Below, piece after piece: positions 51,066 to 60,139 of a stretch of DNA of 64,000 nucleotides. The notes under the pieces are model-generated. The model was given only the letters and a program-made list of their open reading frames with translations. It had not been told where the DNA came from and ran no database searches. The position numbers and the translations under genes were made by a program. Position 1 is the stretch's first letter; the number at the start of each line of letters is the position of its first letter. The stretch comes from Mesorhizobium ventifaucium (GTDB taxonomy: Bacteria > Pseudomonadota > Alphaproteobacteria > Rhizobiales > Rhizobiaceae), in assembly GCF_935822925.1 (NCBI RefSeq), contig NZ_CAKXZS010000026.1, forward strand, positions 1-64,000. Reading direction: 5' to 3'.

Positions 51066-51719
51066 ATGAAATTTTTTGTCGACACCGCCGATGTCAAGGA
51101 AATCCGTGAGCTGAACGATTTGGGGCTGCTCGACGGCGTCACCACCAATCCCTCGCTGATCCTCAAATCCGGCGGCAAGATCGCCGACGTCACCAGAGAG
51201 ATCTGCGAGATCGTCAAGGGTCCGGTCTCGGCCGAAGTCGTCGCCACCGAATACAAGGACATGATGGCGGAGGCCAAGATCCTGGCCAGGATCGCCGACA
51301 ATGTCTGCATCAAGGTGCCGCTGACGCTCGACGGCCTGAGGGCCTGCAAGGACATCCGCTCGGACGGCCGCATGGTCAATGTCACGCTGTGCTTCTCGGC
51401 CACCCAGGCGCTGCTCGCCGCCAAGGCCGGCGCCTCCTTCATCTCGCCCTTCGTCGGCCGCATCGACGACAGCGGCTGGGACGGCATGGAGCTGATTGCC
51501 GATATCCGCACCATCTACGACAATTATGATTTCCAGACCGAGATCCTGACCGCCTCGGTGCGCACAGTGAACCACGTCAAGCAGGCCGCTTTGATCGGCG
51601 CCGACGTCATCACCGCGCCACCGGCGACGCTGAAGGCGCTGGTCAAGCACCCGCTGACCGACAAGGGCCTGGAGCAGTTCCTCGCCGACTGGGCCAAGAC
51701 CGGCCAGAAAATCAGCTGA
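51066..51719 (+). CDS. fsa: transaldolase / fructose-6-phosphate aldolase-like protein
   Basis: A class I aldolase of the small transaldolase (TalC/FSA) family, 217 aa, TIM barrel. N-terminal MKFFVDTADVKEIRELNDLG, GVTTNPSLI and the Schiff-base Lys in CIKVPLTLDGL are clear, as is NVTLCFSATQALLAAKAGAS. Most rhizobial members are annotated as transaldolase of the pentose phosphate pathway; FSA activity cannot be excluded. ATG at 51066 follows AGGAG. It is divergent from priA. Confidence 0.94.
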   Translation: MKFFVDTADVKEIRELNDLGLLDGVTTNPSLILKSGGKIADVTREICEIVKGPVSAEVVATEYKDMMAEAKILARIADNVCIKVPLTLDGLRACKDIRSDGRMVNVTLCFSATQALLAAKAGASFISPFVGRIDDSGWDGMELIADIRTIYDNYDFQTEILTASVRTVNHVKQAALIGADVITAPPATLKALVKHPLTDKGLEQFLADWAKTGQKIS

Positions 51720-51743
51720 AGCGAAAGTCGGCGGCCATCACGC

Positions 51744-51805
51744 CTTCGTCATCCCAGGCGGAGCAAGGAGCGAAGCGACGCGGCGCAGACCCTGGGATGA
51801 CGAAG
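51744..51805. repeat. 15-bp inverted repeat between fsa and lptE
   Basis: CTTCGTCATCCCAGG (51744-51758) and its exact complement CCTGGGATGACGAAG (51791-51805) flank a 32-base loop. It lies in the gap between two convergent genes, where it could end or protect either transcript. There is no T-run, so it is more like a dispersed palindromic repeat than a terminator. Confidence 0.7.
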
Positions 51806-51878
51806 GGAGAGGTGTTTCGGCCAATTCTCGACGGCTTGTCACTGAAAGGATTATCGGCTGTCGTTGTGCCGAAACGCT

Positions 51879-52466
51879 CTAACCCGCCACCGTCTTGCCG
51901 TGCTTGACCAGATTCTGGGCGATCGACAGGCGCAGCAGGTCCGCCAGTTCGCGCGCCGCGCGGTTTTCGGCGTCGATTTGCGCCCGGTAGGAGGCGAACT
52001 CCTGACGGGGCCTGTCGAAGGACGACGCTATCGAGCGCCTGCCAGTCGCGATCGTCGTGCCGGTCTTGGCGTCGGTCAGCACATAATTCGCGGTCAATGT
52101 CACCGTGCCCGCCGTTGGCTCGTCGTCATCGGTCGTGACCTGCACGGTTGCAGCGGATTCAACAAGTTCGGTAACGCCGAGATCGAGCGAATAGGCGGGC
52201 GACGCCGGCTCGCCGGCACCCTGGCCGAGCGCGAAAATCAGATTGTTGCGGACCTGCTGAGCGTAGCGCGTGTTGACCGGCTTGACCGAAATGGACCCGA
52301 GTTCGGCGGCAGCGCCAACTTGCGAACCGGCCGACAGCGGCGCGCTCGAATAGAGCGGCCGCACCGTGCAGGCCGAAACCAGCGCAACAGATGCGACCAG
52401 GCCATACAGCGCGGCACGGCGCAGCAAATGCGTCACTTCTGTCTTCCTCGGATCAGGCAACGACAT
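51879..52466 (-). CDS. lptE: LPS-assembly lipoprotein LptE
   Basis: An outer-membrane lipoprotein (195 aa) that plugs the LptD barrel in LPS export. The signal peptide ends in a lipobox, LVASVALVSAC, followed by TVRPLYS, the usual N-terminus of mature alphaproteobacterial LptE. The beta-rich body includes AQQVRNNLIFALGQG and YSLDLGVTELVES. ATG at 52466 follows AGAGGAT and overlaps the leuS end by 14 bases; a GTG at 52436 is an alternative. The leuS-lptE order is widely conserved. Confidence 0.9.
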   Translation of the reverse strand: MSLPDPRKTEVTHLLRRAALYGLVASVALVSACTVRPLYSSAPLSAGSQVGAAAELGSISVKPVNTRYAQQVRNNLIFALGQGAGEPASPAYSLDLGVTELVESAATVQVTTDDDEPTAGTVTLTANYVLTDAKTGTTIATGRRSIASSFDRPRQEFASYRAQIDAENRAARELADLLRLSIAQNLVKHGKTVAG

Positions 52467-55077
52467 TGACGATCCTCTGCGGGACGATGATCACCTTGCG
52501 CGGTGCCTTACCTTCGAGCGCTTTCTGCACGAAGTCGAGAGCCAGAACCGCTTTTTCGACGGCACCTTGGTCCGCGTCGCGGGCAATTGTCAAATCGCCG
52601 CGCTTCTTGCCGTTGACCTGGACCGGCAGCACGATCTCGCTGTCGACGACAAGCGACGGATCATAGACCGGCCAGGGCCGTTCGGCGACCAGATCGATGC
52701 CGCCGAGCGTCTGCCAGCATTCCTCGGCCAGATGCGGCATCACCGGCGCAATCAGATGCACGAGGATGTCGACGGCTTGCCGGCACGCAGCCTGGAGCGC
52801 CGGATCGGCCTTGCCTTCGGCCGCCTCGTTGAGCGGCGTGGTGAGCGCATTGGCGAGCTCGTAGATGCGGGCTATGGCGCGGTTGAAGGCGAGTTTTTCG
52901 ATGTCCTCGCCGACCGATTTCAGGATCTTGTGCGCGGCTTTGGAAACAGTCCCTGCCTCGCCCTGCTTTGCCGCTGCCGGCTGGATTCCGGCAAGCGATT
53001 CGGCAGCCGTCGACACCAGGCGCCAGATGCGCTGGATGAAGCGATGCGCGCCGGCGGCGCCCTCGTCGGTCCATTCGACATCGCGCTCGGGCGGCGAGTC
53101 CGACAGCATGAACCAGCGCGCGGTGTCGGCGCCGTAGCCGTCGGTGATCTCTTCAGGGCTCACCGTGTTCTTCTTCGACTTCGACATTTTTTCGAGCGGG
53201 CCAATCACCGCCTCTTCGCCGGTCGTGATTTCGAGGGCGCGGCGTTTGCCGTCGACGTCCTCCAGCCGAACCTCGCTTGGCGCAAGCCAGCGGCCGTTCG
53301 AGCCACTGCCGACCCGATAAGTCTCGTGCACCACCATGCCTTGCGTGAACAGGCCCTTGAACGGCTCGGCGAGATCGACATGTCCGGTCTCGCGCATGGC
53401 GCGAGTGAAGAAGCGCGAATAGAGCAGGTGCAAAATGGCGTGCTCGATGCCGCCAATATACTGGTCGACCGGCAGCCATTCGGTAGCTGCCTTGGGATCG
53501 GTCGGATCGTTGGCCCAGGGCGCGGTAAAGCGCGCGAAATACCACGACGAATCGACGAACGTGTCCATTGTATCGGTTTCGCGGCGTGCATCCTTGCCGC
53601 ACTGCGGACATTTGACATGCCGCCATGTCGGATGGCGATCGAGCGGATTGCCCGGCCGGTCGAACTCGATGTCGTCCGGCAGCCTGACAGGCAGGTCCGC
53701 CTTCGGCACCGGCACCACGCCGCAATCCTCGCAGTGGATCATCGGGATCGGACAGCCCCAGTAGCGCTGGCGCGAAATGCCCCAGTCGCGCAGGCGGAAG
53801 TTGACCTTGCGCTCGGCCATCGGCCGATTGCCGAGGGTCCTTTGTTCCAGCAGCTTCGCCACCTCGTCGAACGCCTGATCAGGCTTCATACCGTCGAGGA
53901 AGCGCGAATTGATCATCACGCCATCGCCGACATAGGCCTCGTCGATGATCTGGAAGCTTCCCTGATTCTCGCCTTCCGGCATCACCACCGGAATGACCGG
54001 CAGGCCATATCGGTTAGCGAAGTCGAGGTCGCGCTGGTCACCGGACGGGCAGCCGAAGATAGCGCCGGTGCCGTACTCCATCAGCACGAAATTGGCGACA
54101 TAGACAGGCAGCGTCCAGTTCGCATCGAACGGATGGACGACGCGGATGCCGGTATCGAAGCCCTTCTTCTCGGCCGTCTCCAGTGCGGCCACCGAAGTGC
54201 CCATGTGATGGACTTCATCGATGAACTTTGCCAGCGCCGGATTGCTTTCGGCGGCCTTCTTCGCCAGCGGGTGGTCGGCGGCGACCGCCATGAAGGAGGC
54301 GCCGAAGATGGTGTCAGGGCGCGTCGTGTAGACCTCCAGCTCATCTTCGCCATCGACTAAAGTGGCCAGCGGCCAGCGGATCAGCAGGCCTTCCGAGCGG
54401 CCGATCCAGTTCGCCTGCATCAGCTTCACTTTTTCCGGCCATTCGTCGAGGCCTTCCAGCGAGTCCAGCAGATCCTGCGCGTAGTCGGTGATCTTGAAGA
54501 ACCACTGCGTCAGCTCGCGCTGTTCGACCAGCGCGCCCGAGCGCCAGCCGCGTCCGTCGATGACCTGCTCGTTGGCAAGCACCGTCATGTCCTCCGGATC
54601 CCAGTTGACCTTGGAGGATTTGCGCGTCACCAGCCCCTTCTCGACGAAATCGAGGAACAGCATCTGCTGGCGGTGGTAGTAGTCGACATCGCAGGTGGCG
54701 AATTCCCGTGCCCAATCGAGCGACAGGCCCATGACCTTGAGCTGCTCGCGCATGGCGGCGATGTTCTGATAGGTCCAGTCCTTGGGATGGACCTTGTTCT
54801 GCATCGCCGCGTTCTCGGCCGGCATGCCGAAGGCGTCCCAGCCCATCGGGTGCAGCACGTTGAAACCCTTGGCCCGCTTGTAGCGCGCCACCACGTCGCC
54901 CATCGTGTAATTACGGGTGTGGCCGATATGGATGCGCCCCGACGGATACGGGAACATCTCGAGCACGTAGTATTTCGGACGCGGGTCGTCGTTATCAGCC
55001 TCGAACAGCTTCTTGGCGTCCCAGACCTTCTGCCATTTGGGCTCTGATGCGCGCGGATTGTATCGTTCGGTTGCCAT
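52453..55077 (-). CDS. leuS: leucyl-tRNA synthetase
   Basis: Class I synthetase (874 aa). The HIGH motif is in PYPSGRIHIGHTRNY (about 44-58) and the KMSKS loop in EKMSKSKKNTVSPE. The CP1 editing domain (TTRPDTIFGASFMAVAADHP) and a zinc-type ECPQCGKDA-like insert (MRHVKCPQCGKDARRE region) are present. The C-terminal anticodon-binding domain ends VNVVA. ATG at 55077 matches the family start ERYNPRASEPKWQ, although its ribosome site is weak; the open frame continues upstream to 55158. It is coupled to lptE. Confidence 0.96.
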   Translation of the reverse strand: MATERYNPRASEPKWQKVWDAKKLFEADNDDPRPKYYVLEMFPYPSGRIHIGHTRNYTMGDVVARYKRAKGFNVLHPMGWDAFGMPAENAAMQNKVHPKDWTYQNIAAMREQLKVMGLSLDWAREFATCDVDYYHRQQMLFLDFVEKGLVTRKSSKVNWDPEDMTVLANEQVIDGRGWRSGALVEQRELTQWFFKITDYAQDLLDSLEGLDEWPEKVKLMQANWIGRSEGLLIRWPLATLVDGEDELEVYTTRPDTIFGASFMAVAADHPLAKKAAESNPALAKFIDEVHHMGTSVAALETAEKKGFDTGIRVVHPFDANWTLPVYVANFVLMEYGTGAIFGCPSGDQRDLDFANRYGLPVIPVVMPEGENQGSFQIIDEAYVGDGVMINSRFLDGMKPDQAFDEVAKLLEQRTLGNRPMAERKVNFRLRDWGISRQRYWGCPIPMIHCEDCGVVPVPKADLPVRLPDDIEFDRPGNPLDRHPTWRHVKCPQCGKDARRETDTMDTFVDSSWYFARFTAPWANDPTDPKAATEWLPVDQYIGGIEHAILHLLYSRFFTRAMRETGHVDLAEPFKGLFTQGMVVHETYRVGSGSNGRWLAPSEVRLEDVDGKRRALEITTGEEAVIGPLEKMSKSKKNTVSPEEITDGYGADTARWFMLSDSPPERDVEWTDEGAAGAHRFIQRIWRLVSTAAESLAGIQPAAAKQGEAGTVSKAAHKILKSVGEDIEKLAFNRAIARIYELANALTTPLNEAAEGKADPALQAACRQAVDILVHLIAPVMPHLAEECWQTLGGIDLVAERPWPVYDPSLVVDSEIVLPVQVNGKKRGDLTIARDADQGAVEKAVLALDFVQKALEGKAPRKVIIVPQRIVNVVA

Positions 55078-55221
55078 CGGGTGTTTTTCACTTAAAAGCA
55101 TGCGCGAGCGGCCGGACATGACCGGCGGCTCAGGAAATGTCGTCGCGGTGTTCACCATGGATTGCCGGACCCGTCAACTGTGGCGGTCCGGTGAGGATAG
55201 AAACTCGAGGCAGATATAGGC

Positions 55222-55884
55222 ATGGCGAGCGCCGTCGAACAGTTTTTCACGGTCAAGGCGAAGATCGCCGCCGCCGAGCGCGAGGCAGGACGGCAAGCCG
55301 GCGCGGTGACGCTGGTCGCGGTCTCGAAGACCTTCAGCGCCAACGATATCAGCCCGGTCATCGAGGCTGGGCAGCGCGTCTTCGGCGAGAACCGTGTCCA
55401 GGAAGCACAAGCCAAATGGCCGGCGCTGAAGCAAGCTTTCCCCGACATCGAGCTGCATCTGATCGGTCCGCTGCAATCGAACAAGGCGAAGGAAGCGGTC
55501 GCGCTGTTCGACGTCATCGAGACGGTCGATCGCGAAAAGATCGCCGCCGAACTCGCCAAGGAAATCGCCAGACAGGGCCGGTTGCCAAAACTCTACGTTC
55601 AGGTCAACACCGGCTCGGAACCGCAAAAGGCCGGCATCGAACCACGCGAAGCCGTACCCTTCGTTACGCGCTGCCGCGACGTCCATGGCCTTGCCATCGA
55701 GGGCCTGATGTGCATCCCGCCGGCCGACGAGAATCCCGGTCCGCACTTCGCGCTGCTGGAGAAACTTGGGCTTGAGGCCGGCGTCGAAAAGCTCTCGATG
55801 GGCATGTCCGGCGATTACGAAACGGCGATCGCCTTCGGCGCAACGAGCGTCAGGGTTGGCTCGGCGATCTTCGGCAGCCGTTAG
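55222..55884 (+). CDS. yggS: YggS-family PLP homeostasis protein
   Basis: A 220-residue PLP-binding protein with a TIM-barrel alanine-racemase fold but no racemase domain. The PLP lysine is in LVAVSKTFSA (about residue 36). Other hallmarks are FGENRVQEAQAKWP, LIGPLQSNKAKEAV and SMGMSGDYETAIAFGATSVR, VGSAIFGSR. Members buffer PLP and affect amino acid pools. It is divergent from leuS with a 144-base gap. Confidence 0.95.
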   Translation: MASAVEQFFTVKAKIAAAEREAGRQAGAVTLVAVSKTFSANDISPVIEAGQRVFGENRVQEAQAKWPALKQAFPDIELHLIGPLQSNKAKEAVALFDVIETVDREKIAAELAKEIARQGRLPKLYVQVNTGSEPQKAGIEPREAVPFVTRCRDVHGLAIEGLMCIPPADENPGPHFALLEKLGLEAGVEKLSMGMSGDYETAIAFGATSVRVGSAIFGSR

Positions 55885-55973
55885 CGGACATTTCGTAGTG
55901 GTAATTGAGCGATCAGCCTTGAGTGTCGGGCGCGTCAGGCCTATGCGTAGCCAAGCTAGCTAGGAGCAGACCA

Positions 55974-56226
55974 ATGAACTGGCATCTTCAGGATGCGAAA
56001 AACAACTTTTCCAAAGTGATCCAGCGCGCGCAGCGAGGGACCGCAGACGGTGACCCTGCGTGGCGAGCGCGCGGCAGTGGTGCTTTCTGCCGAAGACTAT
56101 GACCGCTTGTCGGGAAAAAAGAAGTCACTGGCAGAATATCTTCTGACCGGCCCGGTCTGGGATGATGATTTCGCCGAGGAGGTCAACCGTCGCTCGGATA
56201 CGATGATCCGCGACATCGACTTCTGA
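55974..56226 (+). pseudogene. Phd-family antitoxin gene with a frameshift
   Basis: Starts well (ATG at 55974 after AGGAG; MNWHLQDAKNNFSKVIQRA is a normal Phd N-terminus), then slips frame near 56030. The rest, GPQTVTLRGERAAVVLSAED, YDRLSGKKKSLAEYLLTGPV and WDDDFAEEVNRRSDTMIRDI, DF, is intact in the next frame and ends in TGA overlapping the toxin ATG. The frame change is by one base. Without it, translation from the ATG leaves the Phd reading frame. It is a real mutation, sequence error or internal initiation. Confidence 0.8.
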
Positions 56227-56627
56227 TGTACCTGCTTGATACGAACATCGTTTCGGATGTGCAGAGGCGTCTGCCCAAGCCTACCGCCTGGCTGGCTTCA
56301 GTGGATCCGGCTTCGGTCAATGTCAGTGTCATCACGCTCGGGGAGATCGAACGCGGGATCGTCAAGCTGCGCAAGGTCGATCCCGAACGGGCAACGCGCC
56401 TCGATCTGTGGCTGCGAGAGCTTCGGCGGGACAATGCCGACCGCATCCTTGCGGTTACTGAAGATGTCGCGTTGTCGTGGGGTCGCGTCTCGGCTGGCCG
56501 CACACGGGGCAGCGCCGACACGCTGATCGCCGCCACCGCGGTCGTCCACGACCTCATTCTGGTTACGCGCAACGTCGCCGATTTCGACGATACCGAGGTG
56601 ACGGTCCTCAACCCTTGGACAATCTGA
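56226..56627 (+). CDS. PIN-domain toxin (VapC family)
   Basis: A 133-residue ribonuclease toxin. The active-site acids are in MYLLDTNIVSDVQRR, SVITLGEIERGIVKL and RGSADTLIAATAVVHDLILV, followed by TRNVADFDDTEVTVLNPW, typical of FitB-like VapC. Its start overlaps the antitoxin stop by one base (TGATG). The toxin frame is intact although the antitoxin is not, so either the antitoxin is still made somehow, the toxin is poorly expressed, or the frameshift is an error. Confidence 0.92.
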   Translation: MYLLDTNIVSDVQRRLPKPTAWLASVDPASVNVSVITLGEIERGIVKLRKVDPERATRLDLWLRELRRDNADRILAVTEDVALSWGRVSAGRTRGSADTLIAATAVVHDLILVTRNVADFDDTEVTVLNPWTI

Positions 56628-56762
56628 CCTGTTCCCCACTGCGCCAGAACGTCAGGCCGCGGAACTTGGTCCAAAACCATCAGGCCGTTACGCCAACAAT
56701 TGAAACGAAACGTACCGTTCCTATATTGGTCGTGTCATTCCAAAACGTCCGGAGCTTGCACC

Positions 56763-57812
56763 ATGCGCTACAATCAACTTGGAAACACGGGGATGTTCGT
56801 CTCCGAACTTTGCCTCGGCACCATGACCTTCGGCGCCGCCGGCGAAAACGCCCAATGGGGCCTGATCGCCAGCCTCGACCAGAAGGGCGTGGACGAGATC
56901 GTGCAGCGCTCGCTCGCCGCCGGCGTCAATTTCTTCGACACGGCGGACGTCTATTCCTTCGGCGCATCGGAACGGCTTCTCGGCCAGTCGCTGCGCAATC
57001 TCGGCATCAAGCGGCAGGAGGTGATCATCGCCACCAAGGTCCATGGCGCCATGGGCGACGGCCCCAACCAGCGTGGCTCCTCGCGCGGCCACATCATGGA
57101 TTCGGTCGAGGGCAGTCTCGAACGGCTGCAGCTTGACCATATCGATCTCTATCAGTTGCACGGCACCGATGCGGTGACGCCGATCGACGAGACGCTGCGG
57201 GCGCTCGACGATCTGGTTGCCAGCGGCAAGGTCCGCTATGTCGGGGTCTCGAACTGGGCGGCCTGGCGTATCGCCAAGTCGCTGGGCATCGCCGAACGCA
57301 AGGGTTTTGCCCGTTTCGAAACCGTGCAGTCCTACTATTCGATCGCCGGCCGCGATCTGGAGCGCGAGATCGTGCTGCTGCTCAACGAGGAGAAGCTTGG
57401 GCTGATGGTCTGGTCGCCGATGGCGGGCGGGTTGCTTTCCGGCAAATACGGACCCGGCGCGCCCGGCAATGGCGAGGGCCGCCGCGCCAGCTTCAATTTC
57501 CCGCCGGTCAATGAAGACCGCGCCTGGGCGGCGGTCGCCGTCATGCGCGAGATCGCCGGCAAGCACGGCGTCAGCGTCGCCACGGTGGCACTCGGCTATG
57601 TGCTGGCAAAGCCCTTCGTGATGAGTGTCATCATCGGCGCCAGCCGCATGGAGCAGCTCGAACAGAACCTTGCCGCCACTGCATTGAAGCTCGACAGCGA
57701 CGATCTTGCTCGTCTCGACGAAGTCAGCGCGCTGCCATCCGAATATCCGGGCTGGATGCTTGAACGCCAGGCGGCTGGCCGGCGTCCGGCGCCCTTTGCA
57801 CCGAAAAAGTAA
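56763..57812 (+). CDS. aldo/keto reductase
   Basis: An NADPH-dependent (beta/alpha)8 oxidoreductase, 349 aa. The catalytic tetrad positions are recognisable: Asp and Tyr in NFFDTADVYSFGASERLLGQ, Lys in VIIATKVHGAM and His in IDLYQLHGTD. The nucleotide-binding C-terminus has VMSVIIGASRMEQLEQNLAA. ATG at 56763 follows GGAG. It resembles the YajO/Tas-like AKR group acting on aldehydes; the substrate is unknown. It is one of three AKRs in the last 8 kb. Confidence 0.9.
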   Translation: MRYNQLGNTGMFVSELCLGTMTFGAAGENAQWGLIASLDQKGVDEIVQRSLAAGVNFFDTADVYSFGASERLLGQSLRNLGIKRQEVIIATKVHGAMGDGPNQRGSSRGHIMDSVEGSLERLQLDHIDLYQLHGTDAVTPIDETLRALDDLVASGKVRYVGVSNWAAWRIAKSLGIAERKGFARFETVQSYYSIAGRDLEREIVLLLNEEKLGLMVWSPMAGGLLSGKYGPGAPGNGEGRRASFNFPPVNEDRAWAAVAVMREIAGKHGVSVATVALGYVLAKPFVMSVIIGASRMEQLEQNLAATALKLDSDDLARLDEVSALPSEYPGWMLERQAAGRRPAPFAPKK

Positions 57813-57878
57813 GTCAATCTCATCTTCGATTTCGGGAGCCGGCGGGCTCTCGATCTTTTTGGGCTCCGATCTTCAGGC

Positions 57879-58787
57879 TCAGGTCAGCCGGACCGTCTCG
57901 ACCAGAAAGTTGAGAAAGGCCCGCACTCGCGCCGGCAAATGTTTGCCCTGGCCGACGTAAACAGCGTGGGTAAGCTCCTCGTCCCCGGGGTTGAAATCCT
58001 CCAGAAGCGGGATCAGCCGGCCGTCGGCGATGTCGGGCTCCACATGCCAGCGCGCCAGCCGGGCGATGCCAGTGCCCGAGAGCGCCATCAGCCGCATCGC
58101 CTCGCCGTCGCTGACCAGCGCATTTCCGGTGATCGGGACGAGAACGGCCTCGCCGGCCGCACCGACGAAGGGCCAGCCGTCGACATGGCGCACGAAGCAG
58201 AATCCCATCCGGTTGTGACGATCGAGATCGGCCGGCGTTCGGGGCGTGCCATGCGTCCTGAGATAAGCTGGCGCGGCGACGACGATCACCCGGCTCTGCC
58301 CTAGCTTGCGCGCCACCAAACGTGATTCGCCGAGCGGCCCGGCGCGGATGGCGACATCGGCGCGCTCCTCCATCAGGTCGATGACATTGTCGGTCAAAAC
58401 CAGATCGATGGCGATTTCCGGATAGCGTTCGAGAAACCGCGGCATGAGCGGGATCAGCCGGTGCTGCCCGAACGGCACGTAGCTGTTGACCCGCAGCCGG
58501 CCGCGCGGCGCAGCACCGGCCGCCGCCTCGCGCTCGGCTGTCGCCATGTCGGCAAGGATGCGCACGCCGCTGTCGAAGAAGGCCGCGCCTTCTGGAGTCA
58601 ATTGGAGCTTGCGCGTCGAACGGCTGACCAGCCGCGCGCCGAGACGGGCCTCCAGCCGCGCAATCAGCTTGCTCACCGCCGACGGCGTCATCCGCAGCAT
58701 CCGCGCCGCAGCCGAAAAACTGCCCGCTTCGACGACGCGGACAAATACTTCGATCTCGCCGGAGCGGTTGATGTCTGGTCTCGCCAT
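57879..58787 (-). CDS. LysR-family transcriptional regulator
   Basis: A 302-residue regulator with the HTH in residues 8-66 (VRVVEAGSFSAAARMLRMTP, SAVSKLIARLEARLGARL) and the substrate domain of the LTTR group near AaeR/DmlR (RVNSYVPFGQHRLIPLMPRF, ERADVAIRAGPL). ATG at 58787 gives the proper start; an upstream in-frame extension to 58880 would add an unrelated leader. It is divergent from an MFS exporter, the usual regulator/target arrangement. The short inverted repeat at its start is the likely binding site. Confidence 0.88.
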   Translation of the reverse strand: MARPDINRSGEIEVFVRVVEAGSFSAAARMLRMTPSAVSKLIARLEARLGARLVSRSTRKLQLTPEGAAFFDSGVRILADMATAEREAAAGAAPRGRLRVNSYVPFGQHRLIPLMPRFLERYPEIAIDLVLTDNVIDLMEERADVAIRAGPLGESRLVARKLGQSRVIVVAAPAYLRTHGTPRTPADLDRHNRMGFCFVRHVDGWPFVGAAGEAVLVPITGNALVSDGEAMRLMALSGTGIARLARWHVEPDIADGRLIPLLEDFNPGDEELTHAVYVGQGKHLPARVRAFLNFLVETVRLT

Positions 58788-58789
58788 TC

Positions 58790-58804
58790 GTGAATCTATT
58801 TCAC
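58790..58804. promoter_or_regulatory. LysR-type binding-site candidate
   Basis: GTGAATCTATTTCAC has perfect 5-base arms GTGAA/TTCAC about a 5-base centre and lies 2 bases upstream of the LysR start. It is in the divergent LysR/MFS region and so is a candidate autoregulatory site; LysR proteins bind T-N11-A palindromes of this size. Confidence 0.35.
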
Positions 58805-58924
58805 AGACAATGTGCCCGACGCAAGGCTGGTTCACATTACATCGCGACACGATCTTCCGGGGCGGGGCGTGGGAGGACACGACGTCCCGTCGTCAAAACT
58901 GGCTGTCATCGAAGTGGGAACCGC

Positions 58925-60100
58925 ATGCCTCTTGCTCTTTATGCTCTCGCCGCCGGTGCGTTCGGCATCGGTGTCACCGAATTCGTCATCATGGGCCTGC
59001 TGCTCGACGTCAGCACCGATCTCGGCGTCTCGATCTCGGCCGCCGGCCAGCTGATCTCCGGCTATGCGCTCGGCGTCGTTGTCGGCGCGCCGCTGCTGAC
59101 GATTGCCACCGGCCGCTGGCCGCGCAAGACGGTGCTTCTGGCGCTGATGGCGATCTTCACCCTGGGCAATCTCGCCTGTGCACTGGCCCCCGACTACTGG
59201 ACGCTGATGGGTGCCCGCGTGCTCACCGCCTTTGCCCACGGCACCTTCTTCGGCGTTGGTTCGGTCGTTGCGACCGGGCTGGTGGCGCCCAACAAAAAGG
59301 CCTCGGCCATCGCCCTGATGTTCACCGGCCTGACCATCGCCAACATCCTCGGCGTGCCCTTCGGCACCTGGCTCGGCCAAGCCTTCGGCTGGCGGGCGAC
59401 CTTCTGGGCTGTAACCCTGGTCGGCATCGTCGCCTTCGCTGTCATTCTCCTGCTGGTGCCGCGCAGCCAGGCGCCTGAGAAGAGCGACCTGCGCGGCGAT
59501 CTCGCTGTGCTCGGCCGCGCGCCGGTTCTGCTTGGCTTCGCCACCACTGTGCTGGGCTATGCCGGCGTCTTCGCCGTCTTCACCTATATCGCCCCCTTGC
59601 TGACCGAGATCACCGGTTTTGCGGAAGCAGCGGTGTCGCCGATCCTGCTTGTCTTCGGCGGCGGCCTCATCGCCGGCAATCTCGCCGGCGGCAAGTTCGC
59701 CGACCGCTGGCTGGTGCCTTCCGTTCTCGGCAGTCTCGTCGTGCTGGCGCTGGTGCTCGGCACGATGACCCTCGCCCTGCACAGCCGGGCGATCGCCGTC
59801 ATCTATGTGGGCCTGCTCGGCGCCGCCGCCTTCGCCACCGTGGCGCCGCTGCAGATGTGGGTGCTGGAAAAGGCTGAAGGCGCCGGCCAAAGCCTCGCCT
59901 CGTCCTTCAACATCGCCGCCTTCAACCTCGGCAACGCCGCCGGCGCCTGGCTCGGCGGCATGGTCATCGCCCATGGCCCCGGCCTTGGCGCCGTCACCTG
60001 GGTCGCCGCGCTGCTGCCGCTCTCGGCGCTCGCCGTGGCGTGGCTGGCGCTGCGCCTCGGTCGTCCGACGCTCGGTGAACCGGCATCTGCCCGATCGTAG
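58925..60100 (+). CDS. MFS transporter (AraJ/YdhP-type exporter)
   Basis: A 391-residue transporter with 12 predicted helices. The N-terminus ALYALAAGAFGIGVTEFVIM, GLLLDVSTDLGVS and helix-2 loop ATGRWPRKTVLLALM are typical of the AraJ/PurR-type drug or sugar efflux subfamily. The motif ARVLTAFAHGTFFGVGSVVA is also conserved. ATG at 58925 matches the family start. It is divergent from a LysR gene and followed 39 bases later by an AKR gene on the same strand, perhaps an export-plus-detoxification unit. Confidence 0.9.
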   Translation: MPLALYALAAGAFGIGVTEFVIMGLLLDVSTDLGVSISAAGQLISGYALGVVVGAPLLTIATGRWPRKTVLLALMAIFTLGNLACALAPDYWTLMGARVLTAFAHGTFFGVGSVVATGLVAPNKKASAIALMFTGLTIANILGVPFGTWLGQAFGWRATFWAVTLVGIVAFAVILLLVPRSQAPEKSDLRGDLAVLGRAPVLLGFATTVLGYAGVFAVFTYIAPLLTEITGFAEAAVSPILLVFGGGLIAGNLAGGKFADRWLVPSVLGSLVVLALVLGTMTLALHSRAIAVIYVGLLGAAAFATVAPLQMWVLEKAEGAGQSLASSFNIAAFNLGNAAGAWLGGMVIAHGPGLGAVTWVAALLPLSALAVAWLALRLGRPTLGEPASARS

Positions 60101-60139
60101 CAACCCGACGAACCCCTTAGACATCACAGGAGAAAAAAG

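Noticed and set aside
52366..54360. Open frame of 664 codons on the plus strand opposite leuS
   Set aside because: Antisense to leuS, with histidine- and arginine-rich composition typical of GC-rich shadow frames.
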